Positions 1-8,027 of a stretch of DNA of 29,681 nt are shown piece by piece. Numbering within the stretch: the first letter of the stretch is position 1; every line of letters starts with the position of its first letter. The stretch lies in the NCBI GenBank assembly GCA_964507325.1, contig CAZDQL010000080.1, forward strand, positions 1-29,681, read 5' to 3'. The translations under genes and the position numbers were made by a program. Source of the stretch: CAZDQL01 sp964507325 (GTDB lineage Bacteria > Planctomycetota > UBA1135 > GCA-002686595). The notes under the pieces were generated by a model. The model was not told the origin of the DNA, made no database searches, and saw nothing but the letters and a program-made list of their open reading frames with translations.

Positions 1-59
1 TTCACGGGGAACTCCGGGCAGGGGTTGGAGGGATTGCGGGGGGAAGACCCTAGCCGAGC

Positions 60-76
60 CTTCCGCGGTGCGGAAG
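60..76. terminator. Small hairpin downstream of the quinone reductase gene (weak terminator candidate)
   Basis: A perfect 7-bp inverted repeat (CTTCCGC, loop GGT, GCGGAAG) lies about 95 bases past the stop of the minus-strand quinone reductase gene. No T-run follows on either strand, so factor-independent termination is only a possibility. In the rest of bases 1-169 I see no convincing gene. One plus-strand frame that is open at the left edge closes with a TAG at 51-53 and could be the tail of an upstream gene, but the 16 visible residues are not recognisable. Confidence 0.25.
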
Positions 77-169
77 ACCGCCCGCCCTGGTTCGGCCCGA
101 GAGACGCCTCGCGCCCATTTGCGGGACCGCCCCCTGCGCGCCTCGACGGGCGGCTCGGGCGCTCCCGCC

Positions 170-898
170 TCAGCCGAGCGTGCGCTCGAACCCGCTGTCC
201 GCCACCAGGCGCTGGTCCTCCCCGTAGGCGGAGAGCGGCGGATAGGTGATGCGCGGTCGGTCGTCCAGCTCGCCCAGCGCGGCGGCGTACCGCTCGAGCA
301 TCGCCAACCGCTCCTCCTGGCTCACGTGCGCCGGCGACCACAGGACCTCGGGCTCGAGGACCTCGAAGCCGGTGAAGGCCAGCACGCCGTGGTGGATCGG
401 GTGCAGGATGGTGTGCAGGTCGCCGTTGACGCCGTCGGGCAGGTACGAGGCCTCGGGACCGCCCGTGGTCAAGATCAGCATCGCGCGCTTGCCGGCGAAG
501 GCGCCGTCGTCGTACCACTTGCCCGCGCCGTAGACGCGGCCCATGACGAGCACGCGATCGAACCACCCCTTGAGGATCGCCGGCACGCTGAACCACCAGA
601 GGGGGAAGTGGATCAGCACGAGGTCCGCGCGCTCCAGCTTCTCGATCTCGGCCAGGACGTCCGGCGCCAGGCCGTCGTTCTCCGTCGCGTGCAGCTCCTC
701 GAGCTGCTGCTTGTAGTACTCCGTCTCCTTGGTCGTCGTGAAGTTGCGACGGTCGGAGACAGGGTCGAAGCCCATGCGGTAGAGGTCGCTCGTCTCCACC
801 GTGTGGCCGGCTTCGCGCAGGGTGGCGATGGAGCGCTCGTGGAGGGCGGCGAGGAAGCTCTGCGGCTCGGGGTGGGCGAGGAGGGTGAAGGCGTTCAT
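170..898 (-). CDS. Flavodoxin-fold NAD(P)H:quinone oxidoreductase family protein
   Basis: A 242-residue cytoplasmic protein of the Flavodoxin_2 family (NQO/MdaB/KefF-like). Such enzymes bind FMN or FAD and use NAD(P)H for two-electron reduction of quinones. Seen: a first beta-strand followed by HPEPQSF (residues 9-15, phosphate-binding loop), the family block FPLWWFSVPAILKGW (98-112) leading into FDRV, and TTGG (144-147), which normally contacts the isoalloxazine ring. The length fits the family. I start at ATG 898 because MNAFTLLAHPEP matches the usual N-terminus; an in-frame ATG at 952 would add 18 atypical residues. No clear Shine-Dalgarno is seen for either start. The gene diverges from the protease-like gene at 1005 across 106 bases. 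The fold is near certain; the electron acceptor is inferred. Confidence 0.88.
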   Translation of the reverse strand: MNAFTLLAHPEPQSFLAALHERSIATLREAGHTVETSDLYRMGFDPVSDRRNFTTTKETEYYKQQLEELHATENDGLAPDVLAEIEKLERADLVLIHFPLWWFSVPAILKGWFDRVLVMGRVYGAGKWYDDGAFAGKRAMLILTTGGPEASYLPDGVNGDLHTILHPIHHGVLAFTGFEVLEPEVLWSPAHVSQEERLAMLERYAAALGELDDRPRITYPPLSAYGEDQRLVADSGFERTLG

Positions 899-1004
899 GG
901 CGTGGTGGATACAATGGCCAGCATAGACGAGCGTTGGAGTGAAGGTGGGCATTCGTAAGACGTGTTTGCGCGTGACGAGGAATCAGGCCGGCCTCGAGAC
1001 AGCC

Positions 1005-2702
1005 ATGAAGACCGTGAAGACGTCCGTCGCCCTGCTGGGATCGATCCTGCTGCTCCTCCAGCCCGCCGGCGCACAGGAGGAAGCCAAGCTGCGCTCCGAT
1101 CTCGAGCGGGAGCTCCCGGCCATCGAGGCCGCCCTTCGGGAAGCTCCGGGAGAGCCCGACCGCCGGCGGGCCTACGCCGCCGCGCTCTTCGAGCTCGGGA
1201 ACATGCGGGAGGCCCACGAAGTCATCGCACCCCTCGCGACTCCGTGGTCTTTCAACGCTCACGACCTGGAGCTGGGCGCCCGGCTCTCCCTGATGCTGTC
1301 GGACTACCGGCGAGCCGAGCAGCGGTACCGGAGGTTGAGCGAGGTCGCGGAAGAGGGTTCGGACATGCACGCCAAGGCCATCTCCGGCTTGGCGCTGGTC
1401 CTCTACCAGATGAATCGCTACGCCGAAGCGCGAGGCCTCGAGCTACCCCCGGATGGCGAGGGCGACACGCTGCTCGAGTACATGCAGAAGTTCGAGGGCG
1501 AGCCCTACCAGGTCGAGTGGGCCAATGCGGAGAGGGTCGCCCACCTGAAGATGACCAACGACTTCCGCAGGCCCGGCGCGTTGCCGCTGATGAAGCTGGA
1601 GGTCAACGGCCACGAGGTCGAGTTCATCCTCGACACCGGCGGCGACCGCCTCTACGTCGACCGTGACGTCGCCGAGCGGATCGGCATCCGTCGCATCCAC
1701 GAGCGCCAGGCGCGCTACGCCTACACGGGGGGCGAGACCGTGGACGAGCCGCTCGGCGTCGCCGACACGGTGAAGCTGGGCGAGGTCACGCTGCGCAACG
1801 TGCCCGTGATCTGCGCCACGTGGAAGGCGCTCGGCGCCCTCGGCGACGGCGTCGTGACGACGCAGATCCTCAAGCAGTTCTTGAGCACGGTGGACTACGG
1901 CAAGGGGGAGATCACCCTCCGCGAGCGGAGTCCCCGGGGGCGCGAGCAGCTCCTCGAGTCCTTCGGCGACCAGGAGCTCCACCGCCTGCCCTTCTTCATG
2001 GCCAAGACGCACCTGATGTTCACCAAGGGCAGCCTCAACGGCCGCCAGGGGCTGAACATGTTCATGGACTCCGGGCTCGCGGCGAGCATGGCCCTGGTCA
2101 TTCACGACGAGACGGTGGAGGACCTCGGCCTCGAGAAGACCCCCCTGGAGGGAACGCAATACTACTCCGCCTCCTTCGAATCCCATGGGATCGGCACGCT
2201 GACCCGCGGTGCGGCGCAGGGGCTCGGCAACGTCATCGTCGAGCGGGATCCCTATCTGGGCTGGGGCTTCCTCTTCGACGCGTTGATCTCCCACCAGTAC
2301 CTCTACCACCTCGGATCCTGGACGATCGACTTCGACACGATGACCTACTACTTCCCCACCGAGGTGGAGCCGGCGGTCCCAGTCGAAACCGAGACGCCGG
2401 AGTCTGAGGTGGAGGAGGGCCCGGCCCCGACGGACGCCGAGCTCGAGGGCTACGCGGGCGAGTACCGGTGCGACGCGATCGCCTCCGAGATCGGGGTCAC
2501 GTTCGCCGACGGCAAGCTCCGCTTCACCGCCACGGGGAACCTCCGGGGCGCCTTCGCCCTGGCCTGGACCGGGAAGGACACCTTCAAGGCCGAGGGTGTC
2601 CCGCAGGAGATGGTCCTCGAGTTCGAGCTGGAGGAGGGCAGAGCGACTCGAGCGCGCGTGAGCATCGGCGGTCAGGGCCCGTTCACGTTCGAGCGCCAGT
2701 AG
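1005..2702 (+). CDS. Secreted TPR and retropepsin-like aspartic protease family protein
   Basis: A 565-residue exported protein. Residues 1-23 form a signal peptide (hydrophobic run LLGSILLLL, cleavage expected after AGA before Q24). Residues about 50-145 are helical and TPR-like. Two aspartate motifs follow, each in a beta-rich context: FILDTGG (D210-T211-G212) and MFMDSGL (D355-S356-G357), as in bacterial retropepsin-like proteins (Asp_protease_2 class). The spacing suggests two lobes in one chain. After an acidic, proline-rich linker (about 453-477), residues 478-565 form a small beta domain beginning LEGYAGEY, similar to the DUF3471-type tails of serine hydrolases. I chose ATG 1005 because it begins the signal peptide; an upstream in-frame start would put 22 polar residues before it. 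Active proteolysis is not proven. It converges on the SRPBCC gene. Confidence 0.8.
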   Translation: MKTVKTSVALLGSILLLLQPAGAQEEAKLRSDLERELPAIEAALREAPGEPDRRRAYAAALFELGNMREAHEVIAPLATPWSFNAHDLELGARLSLMLSDYRRAEQRYRRLSEVAEEGSDMHAKAISGLALVLYQMNRYAEARGLELPPDGEGDTLLEYMQKFEGEPYQVEWANAERVAHLKMTNDFRRPGALPLMKLEVNGHEVEFILDTGGDRLYVDRDVAERIGIRRIHERQARYAYTGGETVDEPLGVADTVKLGEVTLRNVPVICATWKALGALGDGVVTTQILKQFLSTVDYGKGEITLRERSPRGREQLLESFGDQELHRLPFFMAKTHLMFTKGSLNGRQGLNMFMDSGLAASMALVIHDETVEDLGLEKTPLEGTQYYSASFESHGIGTLTRGAAQGLGNVIVERDPYLGWGFLFDALISHQYLYHLGSWTIDFDTMTYYFPTEVEPAVPVETETPESEVEEGPAPTDAELEGYAGEYRCDAIASEIGVTFADGKLRFTATGNLRGAFALAWTGKDTFKAEGVPQEMVLEFELEEGRATRARVSIGGQGPFTFERQ

Positions 2703-2717
2703 ACGTAGCGCTGGCTC
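2691..2717. terminator. Imperfect hairpin at a convergent gene junction
   Basis: GAGCGCCAG (2691-2699) can pair with CTGGCTC (2711-2717) with a two-base bulge, across the stop codon of the protease-like gene and into the 37-base gap before the convergent SRPBCC gene. There is no U-tract, so this is only a possible transcription end signal. Confidence 0.22.
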
Positions 2718-2739
2718 CTGCCGGCACCCCTCGCTCCCG

Positions 2740-3525
2740 TCAACTCGGCTCGTCGTCCGCAGCCTTCTCCGCCAGCCCAGCCTCGACCGCCGCGCGGTGC
2801 CACTTCTCCCCCGCTTCCTTCCCCGGCGTCCCGGCACGCTCTCCCGAGGCGTAGACCACCTCGTAGTGCTGGTACTGATCCCGCGCTCCCGTCTCCGGAT
2901 GGTCCGGGTCCGACCCTCGCGCACCGTAGCGTTCGGCGCGCTGCTTGATGCCGATCAGTTGGCGTCGCGCCATGAGGCTATCGATGAATCGGAACATCCA
3001 AAGCGTAACGCGCGGAAGCCCTCCGGTCGCATCGGCGGTCATGCGGATCACGAGGCGCGATGCCCTGCCCTGCGGTGACAGGCGCATGTCCACGACGAGT
3101 CTCGTGATGCTGCCGAGAAAGGGCGTGTCCCCAACCCACCAGGTGAGCTCGGACCCAGGCTCGATGTGGCGGATGTACCCGATGGGCGAGGCGTCCCCCC
3201 TGCGCGGTTCTGGAATCCAAGAGACGATGTGCCGGGCCGACTGCTTGCGACCATTGTCGAGCCACTCGTAGCTGTACCAGCCAGCCCCACGACCGAGTTG
3301 GGCAAGCCAAGGCCAGACCGCTTCGGGCGCGGCCTGGATCGTCACGGCCCGCGTCATGGCCACGGTCAGACGCTCGCCATCGGTCAGGTAGGCGTCCCCT
3401 GGCATCGCCCTCGAGCACTCCTCCGCAGTCGCGCCCCAACGCACCGTTCGGAGCGTGAAGACCACGGCGGCCAACACACCGAAGAGAGCGAGGAGAATTG
3501 CACCGAGGATGAATGCTTGTGTCAT
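2740..3525 (-). CDS. Membrane-anchored SRPBCC (START-like) family protein
   Basis: A 261-residue protein. An N-terminal hydrophobic segment (about residues 4-25) is an uncleaved membrane anchor or signal-anchor. The body fits the SRPBCC/polyketide-cyclase-like fold: an opening strand with TIQAAPEAVWPWLAQLGRGAGWYSYEW in three consecutive pieces is typical of the subgroup whose members read VWPWLxQxGxGxxGxYSYxxL. Such proteins form a hydrophobic cavity that binds small lipophilic ligands; no catalytic residues can be assigned. The C-terminal 50 residues are charged and polar and look unstructured. The start at ATG 3525 gives the membrane segment immediately. It diverges from the alcohol dehydrogenase across 77 bases, so the two could share a control region. 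Ligand and role are unknown. Confidence 0.72.
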   Translation of the reverse strand: MTQAFILGAILLALFGVLAAVVFTLRTVRWGATAEECSRAMPGDAYLTDGERLTVAMTRAVTIQAAPEAVWPWLAQLGRGAGWYSYEWLDNGRKQSARHIVSWIPEPRRGDASPIGYIRHIEPGSELTWWVGDTPFLGSITRLVVDMRLSPQGRASRLVIRMTADATGGLPRVTLWMFRFIDSLMARRQLIGIKQRAERYGARGSDPDHPETGARDQYQHYEVVYASGERAGTPGKEAGEKWHRAAVEAGLAEKAADDEPS

Positions 3526-3602
3526 CGCACAGGCATCCTAGGTTGACCGACCCGCCTGCACGAGCGGCCCCCCCGTCCCCGCGACCCTCTGAGGAGAATC
3601 CA

Positions 3603-4604
3603 ATGATCAAGGCCTTCGCCGCCCCCGCCCCCGGCGCTCCCCTGGAGCCGTTCGAGTACGACCCCGGCCCCCTCGCCCGCGACGCGGTGGAGCTGGAGGT
3701 GGAGTCCTGCGGCATCTGCCACAGCGACCTGAGCATGCTGAACAACGCCTGGGGGATGACGCAGTACCCCCTCGTGCCCGGTCACGAGGTGATCGGCGCC
3801 GTGCGCGCGCTCGGGGAGGACGTCGCCCACCTCCAGGTCGGCGACCGCGTCGGCCTGGGCTGGAACGCCCGCTTCTGCGGCACATGTCCCTCGTGCCTCG
3901 TCGGCGACCACAACATGTGCGCGGCCGGAACCGACACCATCGTCGGCCACCACGGCGGCTTCGCGGAGCAGGTGCGAGCGCAGGCGGCGGCGGTGGTCAA
4001 GCTCCCCGCGGGACTCGACGCGGCCAGCGCCGGCCCGCTCTTCTGCGGCGGCATCACGGTCTTCAACCCGATGCTGCAGTTCGACCTCAAGCCCACCGCC
4101 CGCGTGGGCGTGATCGGGATCGGCGGACTGGGGCACCTCGCGCTGCAGTTCCTGCGCGCCTGGGGGTGCGAGGTGACCGCCTTCACCTCCACCGACGCCA
4201 AGCGGGAGGAAGCCCTCGGCCTGGGCGCGCACCGCACCGTGAGCTCACGCGACGCCAAGGAGCTGGCGCAGGAGGCGGGCCGCTTCGACCTCGTCCTCTC
4301 CACGGTCAACGTCAAGCTCGATTGGGACACCTACCTCGCCGCCCTCAAACCGCGCGGTCGTCTACACCTCGTCGGCGCGACCCTCGAACCCCTCGACGTG
4401 GGCGCCTTCCCGCTGATCGGCGGCCAGCGCTCGATCTCCGGCTCCCCCGTCGGCAGTCCGGCGGCGATCGCGCAGATGCTCGAGTTCTGCGCGCGGCACG
4501 ACATCAAGCCGGTGATCGAGACCTTCCCCCTGGAGAAGGCGAACGAGGCCCTCGAGCATCTGGAGAGCGGCGGGGCGCGGTATCGGATCGTGCTGCAGCG
4601 CTGA
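3603..4604 (+). CDS. Zinc-dependent NAD(P)-dependent alcohol dehydrogenase (MDR family, CAD/YahK-like)
   Basis: A 333-residue cytoplasmic medium-chain dehydrogenase that interconverts alcohols and aldehydes. All metal sites are visible: catalytic zinc ligands C39 (in GICHSD), H61-E62 (in PGHE) and C148; structural zinc cysteines C92, C95, C98 and C106. The Rossmann motif is GIGGLGHLA (172-180). After the second strand, the loop TSTDAKREEA resembles the NADP(H)-preferring cinnamyl-alcohol-dehydrogenase/YahK group, so NADP use is likely but inferred. The start at ATG 3603 is fixed by GAGGAG at 3591-3596 with a 6-base spacer; the open frame continues upstream but lacks such a site. It converges on the 1073-residue repeat protein with only 15 bases between stops. 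Substrate unknown. Confidence 0.92.
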   Translation: MIKAFAAPAPGAPLEPFEYDPGPLARDAVELEVESCGICHSDLSMLNNAWGMTQYPLVPGHEVIGAVRALGEDVAHLQVGDRVGLGWNARFCGTCPSCLVGDHNMCAAGTDTIVGHHGGFAEQVRAQAAAVVKLPAGLDAASAGPLFCGGITVFNPMLQFDLKPTARVGVIGIGGLGHLALQFLRAWGCEVTAFTSTDAKREEALGLGAHRTVSSRDAKELAQEAGRFDLVLSTVNVKLDWDTYLAALKPRGRLHLVGATLEPLDVGAFPLIGGQRSISGSPVGSPAAIAQMLEFCARHDIKPVIETFPLEKANEALEHLESGGARYRIVLQR

Positions 4605-4619
4605 GGAGTGGGGGCTGCT

Positions 4620-7600
4620 TCACTGCGGTACGAGGATGGTCGTCGCCGTCGTGGCGAAGGCTTCCACCTCCAGGCTCCCCTGGATCGGCTCCTCGAGCCC
4701 CGCGAGATCGAGACGCCACTCGTAGGGCCCGACGGGGAGGCCGGTGAAGCGCAGGATGCCGTCCATTCCCGTGCGCAGATCCGGGGGGCTGGCTTGCACC
4801 AGACCCTCCGCGACCCAGGCTTCGACCCCTTGGTCGAGCTCGATCGAGTGCAGGGAGATCGCGGCGCCGTGCAGGGGCAATCCTTCGCGAGTGATGCGGA
4901 GCTCAGCGTGTCCAAGACGTCGGACGACGAGGTCGACGATGGGCGGGTCGGGAGAGGCGGTGAGCTCCTCGTGCAGGGGCCACCAACCCTGTCCCTCCAC
5001 GGTCAGCTCGTAGACTCCGGGTGTGAGGTCCTTGAAGCGAGTGAGGCCGGCGCCGTCGGAGTTGCTCTCGTTCTCTGCCGTGACCACGCCCTTGGGCCGT
5101 AACACGCTTCTGAGACCGAGGACGGGGCTCCCCTCCTCGAGAAAGCGCACCAGTAGTGCGTGATCGGATGCGAAGCGCACCTCTATGGGATTCCCACCAC
5201 TCGTGTCTCGCAAGTCCACGACTCGGGGAGCGGACAGCCCGGTCAATGTGTCCAGACAGATTTCGGCTTGCCCAGCTCCCCAATCGGGCAGGTCCAAGAG
5301 TCCCTCGCCATCGGTGTGCATGAAGAACTCGCAGCCCGTCGGATCTCCAACGACCCTCACCACCACGCCCACGTCTGCGAGTGCGATCCCGTCGCCGTTC
5401 AGCAGTCGCAGCGTCGCTGGGTGGTGACCCAGGCGCACGGTGACGGTTTGCTCCACCGCGCCGCCATCGAGATGCACCGAGCGCGCCGCGATCGGGGTGG
5501 CCTTGATGTCCACCACCATCAGCGCCAGATCGTCACCGAGCACGTTCTCCAGGGTCGCCGTCCCGGAGGCTTCGACCCGGATGAGCTGGCTCACTGGGTC
5601 GAAGCCTCCGGGGGGGGTGTAGCGGGCGTTGACCCACAGACCCTCCGGCGGGGCAGCCCCATTCGCGCCCTCCAGCACGACATGGACCCTGCGCGAGGTG
5701 CGCACGGGAACGCGCACGTGCCACTCCTCTCCCGGGACGAGTCGTGTATCGAGGTCGATCCGGCCGCCTTCTGGCGTGAAGACGCTGATCCCGCAGTAGC
5801 CGCCGCGCACCCCCGTCACGGTCATGATCCCACTCGGATCGGCGCGGGTGGGCTCGGGCAGGCTCCCCGTGGTGGTCCGGACTCGGAACCGCGTGAAGTC
5901 GATCGGGTGGTCGGAGACGAGCTGCACGGTCAGGTCTTGGGATCGCGCCAGGCCGAGGAGACCCAGATCGCAGGTCCGGCCCTCCAAGTCGGACCAGTTG
6001 AAGGTGCGCTTCTCGTAGCCCTCTGTCTGAGCGACCAGGCCCGCAGAGTGACGAGAGAGGGGCAGATCCTCAAAGCGACCATCTGCATCGGTCACCTGAG
6101 TCTCTCCCCAGGGTTCCAGAGTCGAGCCGTAGCTCATCGTCCACGGCTCCAACCGCACGCCGGCGAGGCCGCTTCCGTCCGCGATGTCGATCACGCGGCC
6201 CTGGCACAGGATGGGCGCATTCACCGTGAGATCGACGGAGGGGGGATCCCCGGGGGTCACGTCGACCGCCTCGATCGGTCCGGCGGGTAGCTTGTCGGTG
6301 AACGCCACGAGGTGGACTCGTCCGAGGGGAGCGTCGGCCAGCTCGAAAGCACCATCGTCCACGTTCTCGAAGTGACTCGTCACCCTCGAGCTGGAGTTGT
6401 CTCCCCAGAAGAGCACCTCGAAGGTGTCGAGCGGCTCTCCATCCTGGGTGACCTTGCCGCGAATCGTCCCCGTGGAGCGTAGTGGGATGACCTTGCGCTT
6501 CGGCCAGGCTCCGATCATCTCGAAGGGCCCGTGTGCTTCGTCTACGTAGCCTCTCGCGTAGGTGCGCACCCAGAACTCCCCATTCGGGCAGTGCTCTACG
6601 GTGGCCATTCCCTCCGGATCTGTGTGCGCGCCGTTGCGGACCCACCTACCCTGCTGATCCCAGATCACGAAGAGACGCACGCCCCCGATGCCTTCGCCGT
6701 GCTCGTCCACGATCTGGAGCAGGCGCGGATACCCCCCGCGGCAGGTGAAATCCACGTGGACGTCTTCACCTGAGTCCGCAACCTGGCGCGGAAGCTCGAT
6801 GGGCTGGAGGGCCGGAGAGTGCAACCTGAACAGATACTCCCCGGGTCCGATCCAGGGTACTTCGAAGGCAAAGGACCCACTGGCTTGGACGGGATGGCAT
6901 GTGAGCATGCTGTCCCAGGCCTCGCCCGGACCGCGAACGAGCACCTCGCACTTCTCCAGTGGCAGGTTCGGACCGGCGCCCAGCACCTTGCCGGTCACCG
7001 GGAAGGTGTCGTGCAAGACAAGGGTGGGAGCTTCATCTTCGCCATTGAGCCTGCCCCGCCATACCACGCTGCGTCGATCTCCTCGGGAGGCTTGTAGGAG
7101 CGACTCGCCTGGGGTTGGCAGGATCTCCACCCGACCCGAGGCGGTTGACGTGTACTCGCCGTGGTGCAGCAGCGCGGAGATGTCCGGCGCAGGAAGGGGA
7201 ATCGCCCCCAAGTGGGTCACGGTCGCCCCTTCGGCCGCAGCCCCGCCCTCGTCCGAGACCTTGGCCACGAAGGTCGGTACGGGGCTGAGATGAATCGGTG
7301 GAGCCTCGACCGCTTCGCTCACGCGGACGGCGGCGGCGAGGGCGCGGGGATGGAAAGCGACCGCGGCAGTGGAGGTCCGGGCTCCCGGTGGGGCCTCGGA
7401 GAAGGCGTAGTCCCCGCCACTTGCATGCGTCTCGACAGCAGTGTCCTCTGCGGCGAGGAACTCAGCCCAGCCCGCCTCGTCGAAGGATGGAGGGACCTCC
7501 AGAATAGAGCCCCAGCGAACCAGGGGAGTCGGGGCGCCGTCGCCACCCTCGACGGTGCCGTGCAGGAGAACGGTCGCGCCGGTCAGCTCCGCGGGCGTTC

Positions 7601-7841
7601 GTAGATCCACCCCTCCCGTCGGCGCCTCCGGCGACAACCGCACGGTCTCGGTGCGATCGGTGATAGTCTCACCACTGATTCCGGAGTCCAACCCCTGTGG
7701 CCCTTCAGCGGTAGACGCCTCAGCCGCGGTGGTCCTCGTGAGATGCGATGGCGGGGGTCCACGGAGTGATGAGACGGCAACGGCGACGGCGATCAACAGG
7801 AGCAACGCCCCTAGAAGTAGGGCAAGGCGATGTCTGGCCAT
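4620..7841 (-). CDS. Large membrane-anchored protein with carboxypeptidase-regulatory-like / Ig-like repeats
   Basis: A 1073-residue protein with a single N-terminal hydrophobic segment (about residues 6-25) followed by about 1,050 extracytoplasmic residues. The chain is a run of beta-sandwich-like repeats carrying the signature of CarboxypepD_reg/Ig-like modules, an (x)TDxxG(x)F/A turn followed by a short strand: TDPEG (407-411), TDADGRF (584-590), TDGEG (843-847), SDGAG (928-932) and GMDG (1025-1028). GxV-type strand starts such as IRGKVTQDGEPL (460-471) also recur. No enzyme motif was found. It is the last gene of a four-gene minus-strand operon that starts with a sigma-like protein; 27 bases separate it from the small secreted peptide gene. 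No strong Shine-Dalgarno precedes ATG 7841. A surface sensor or structural role is inference; the domain class resembles the C-terminal half of the sigma fusion at 12984-15650. Confidence 0.75.
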   Translation of the reverse strand: MARHRLALLLGALLLLIAVAVAVSSLRGPPPSHLTRTTAAEASTAEGPQGLDSGISGETITDRTETVRLSPEAPTGGVDLRTPAELTGATVLLHGTVEGGDGAPTPLVRWGSILEVPPSFDEAGWAEFLAAEDTAVETHASGGDYAFSEAPPGARTSTAAVAFHPRALAAAVRVSEAVEAPPIHLSPVPTFVAKVSDEGGAAAEGATVTHLGAIPLPAPDISALLHHGEYTSTASGRVEILPTPGESLLQASRGDRRSVVWRGRLNGEDEAPTLVLHDTFPVTGKVLGAGPNLPLEKCEVLVRGPGEAWDSMLTCHPVQASGSFAFEVPWIGPGEYLFRLHSPALQPIELPRQVADSGEDVHVDFTCRGGYPRLLQIVDEHGEGIGGVRLFVIWDQQGRWVRNGAHTDPEGMATVEHCPNGEFWVRTYARGYVDEAHGPFEMIGAWPKRKVIPLRSTGTIRGKVTQDGEPLDTFEVLFWGDNSSSRVTSHFENVDDGAFELADAPLGRVHLVAFTDKLPAGPIEAVDVTPGDPPSVDLTVNAPILCQGRVIDIADGSGLAGVRLEPWTMSYGSTLEPWGETQVTDADGRFEDLPLSRHSAGLVAQTEGYEKRTFNWSDLEGRTCDLGLLGLARSQDLTVQLVSDHPIDFTRFRVRTTTGSLPEPTRADPSGIMTVTGVRGGYCGISVFTPEGGRIDLDTRLVPGEEWHVRVPVRTSRRVHVVLEGANGAAPPEGLWVNARYTPPGGFDPVSQLIRVEASGTATLENVLGDDLALMVVDIKATPIAARSVHLDGGAVEQTVTVRLGHHPATLRLLNGDGIALADVGVVVRVVGDPTGCEFFMHTDGEGLLDLPDWGAGQAEICLDTLTGLSAPRVVDLRDTSGGNPIEVRFASDHALLVRFLEEGSPVLGLRSVLRPKGVVTAENESNSDGAGLTRFKDLTPGVYELTVEGQGWWPLHEELTASPDPPIVDLVVRRLGHAELRITREGLPLHGAAISLHSIELDQGVEAWVAEGLVQASPPDLRTGMDGILRFTGLPVGPYEWRLDLAGLEEPIQGSLEVEAFATTATTILVPQ

Positions 7842-7868
7842 GGAGGGTCCCGAGGAAGGCTGAGAGGG

Positions 7869-8027
7869 CTAGGGCGTGTTCTGCGCCCCCCGCTCCGGCC
7901 TCGGCGGGATTTCCGTCACATCGTCGCCACCCCCCAGAACGACCTGCGCACCTGCCGTCGTGAGCAGAGCAGCAGCGAGCAAGAGGAAGAGCCCAAGGGC
8001 TTTCCGAACTAGGCTAGAGACCGGCAT
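7869..8027 (-). CDS. Small secreted peptide (52 residues), unrecognised
   Basis: A short gene of 53 codons. The product has a basic start (VRKA, residues 7-10), a strongly hydrophobic core (LGLFLLLAAALL, 11-22) and a small-residue cleavage site (TTAGA before Q28), so it is a textbook Sec signal peptide. The predicted mature part is only about 25 residues: a glycine/aspartate stretch (VVLGGGDDVTEI), then a proline-arginine-rich end. A perfect AGGAGG lies 7 bases upstream of ATG 8027. The gene overlaps the end of the TPR-like gene by 14 bases in another frame, and its TAG is 27 bases before the start of the 1073-residue protein. It lacks a lipobox cysteine. Function unknown; a secreted peptide ligand or periplasmic partner of the following repeat protein is possible. 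Position, start signal and signal peptide make a real gene likely. Confidence 0.7.
   Translation of the reverse strand: MPVSSLVRKALGLFLLLAAALLTTAGAQVVLGGGDDVTEIPPRPERGAQNTP

Noticed and set aside
68..958. Long plus-strand open frame opposite the quinone reductase gene
   Set aside because: Lies antisense to a clear flavodoxin-fold gene; composition rich in R/V/E/H and no domain. High-GC shadow.
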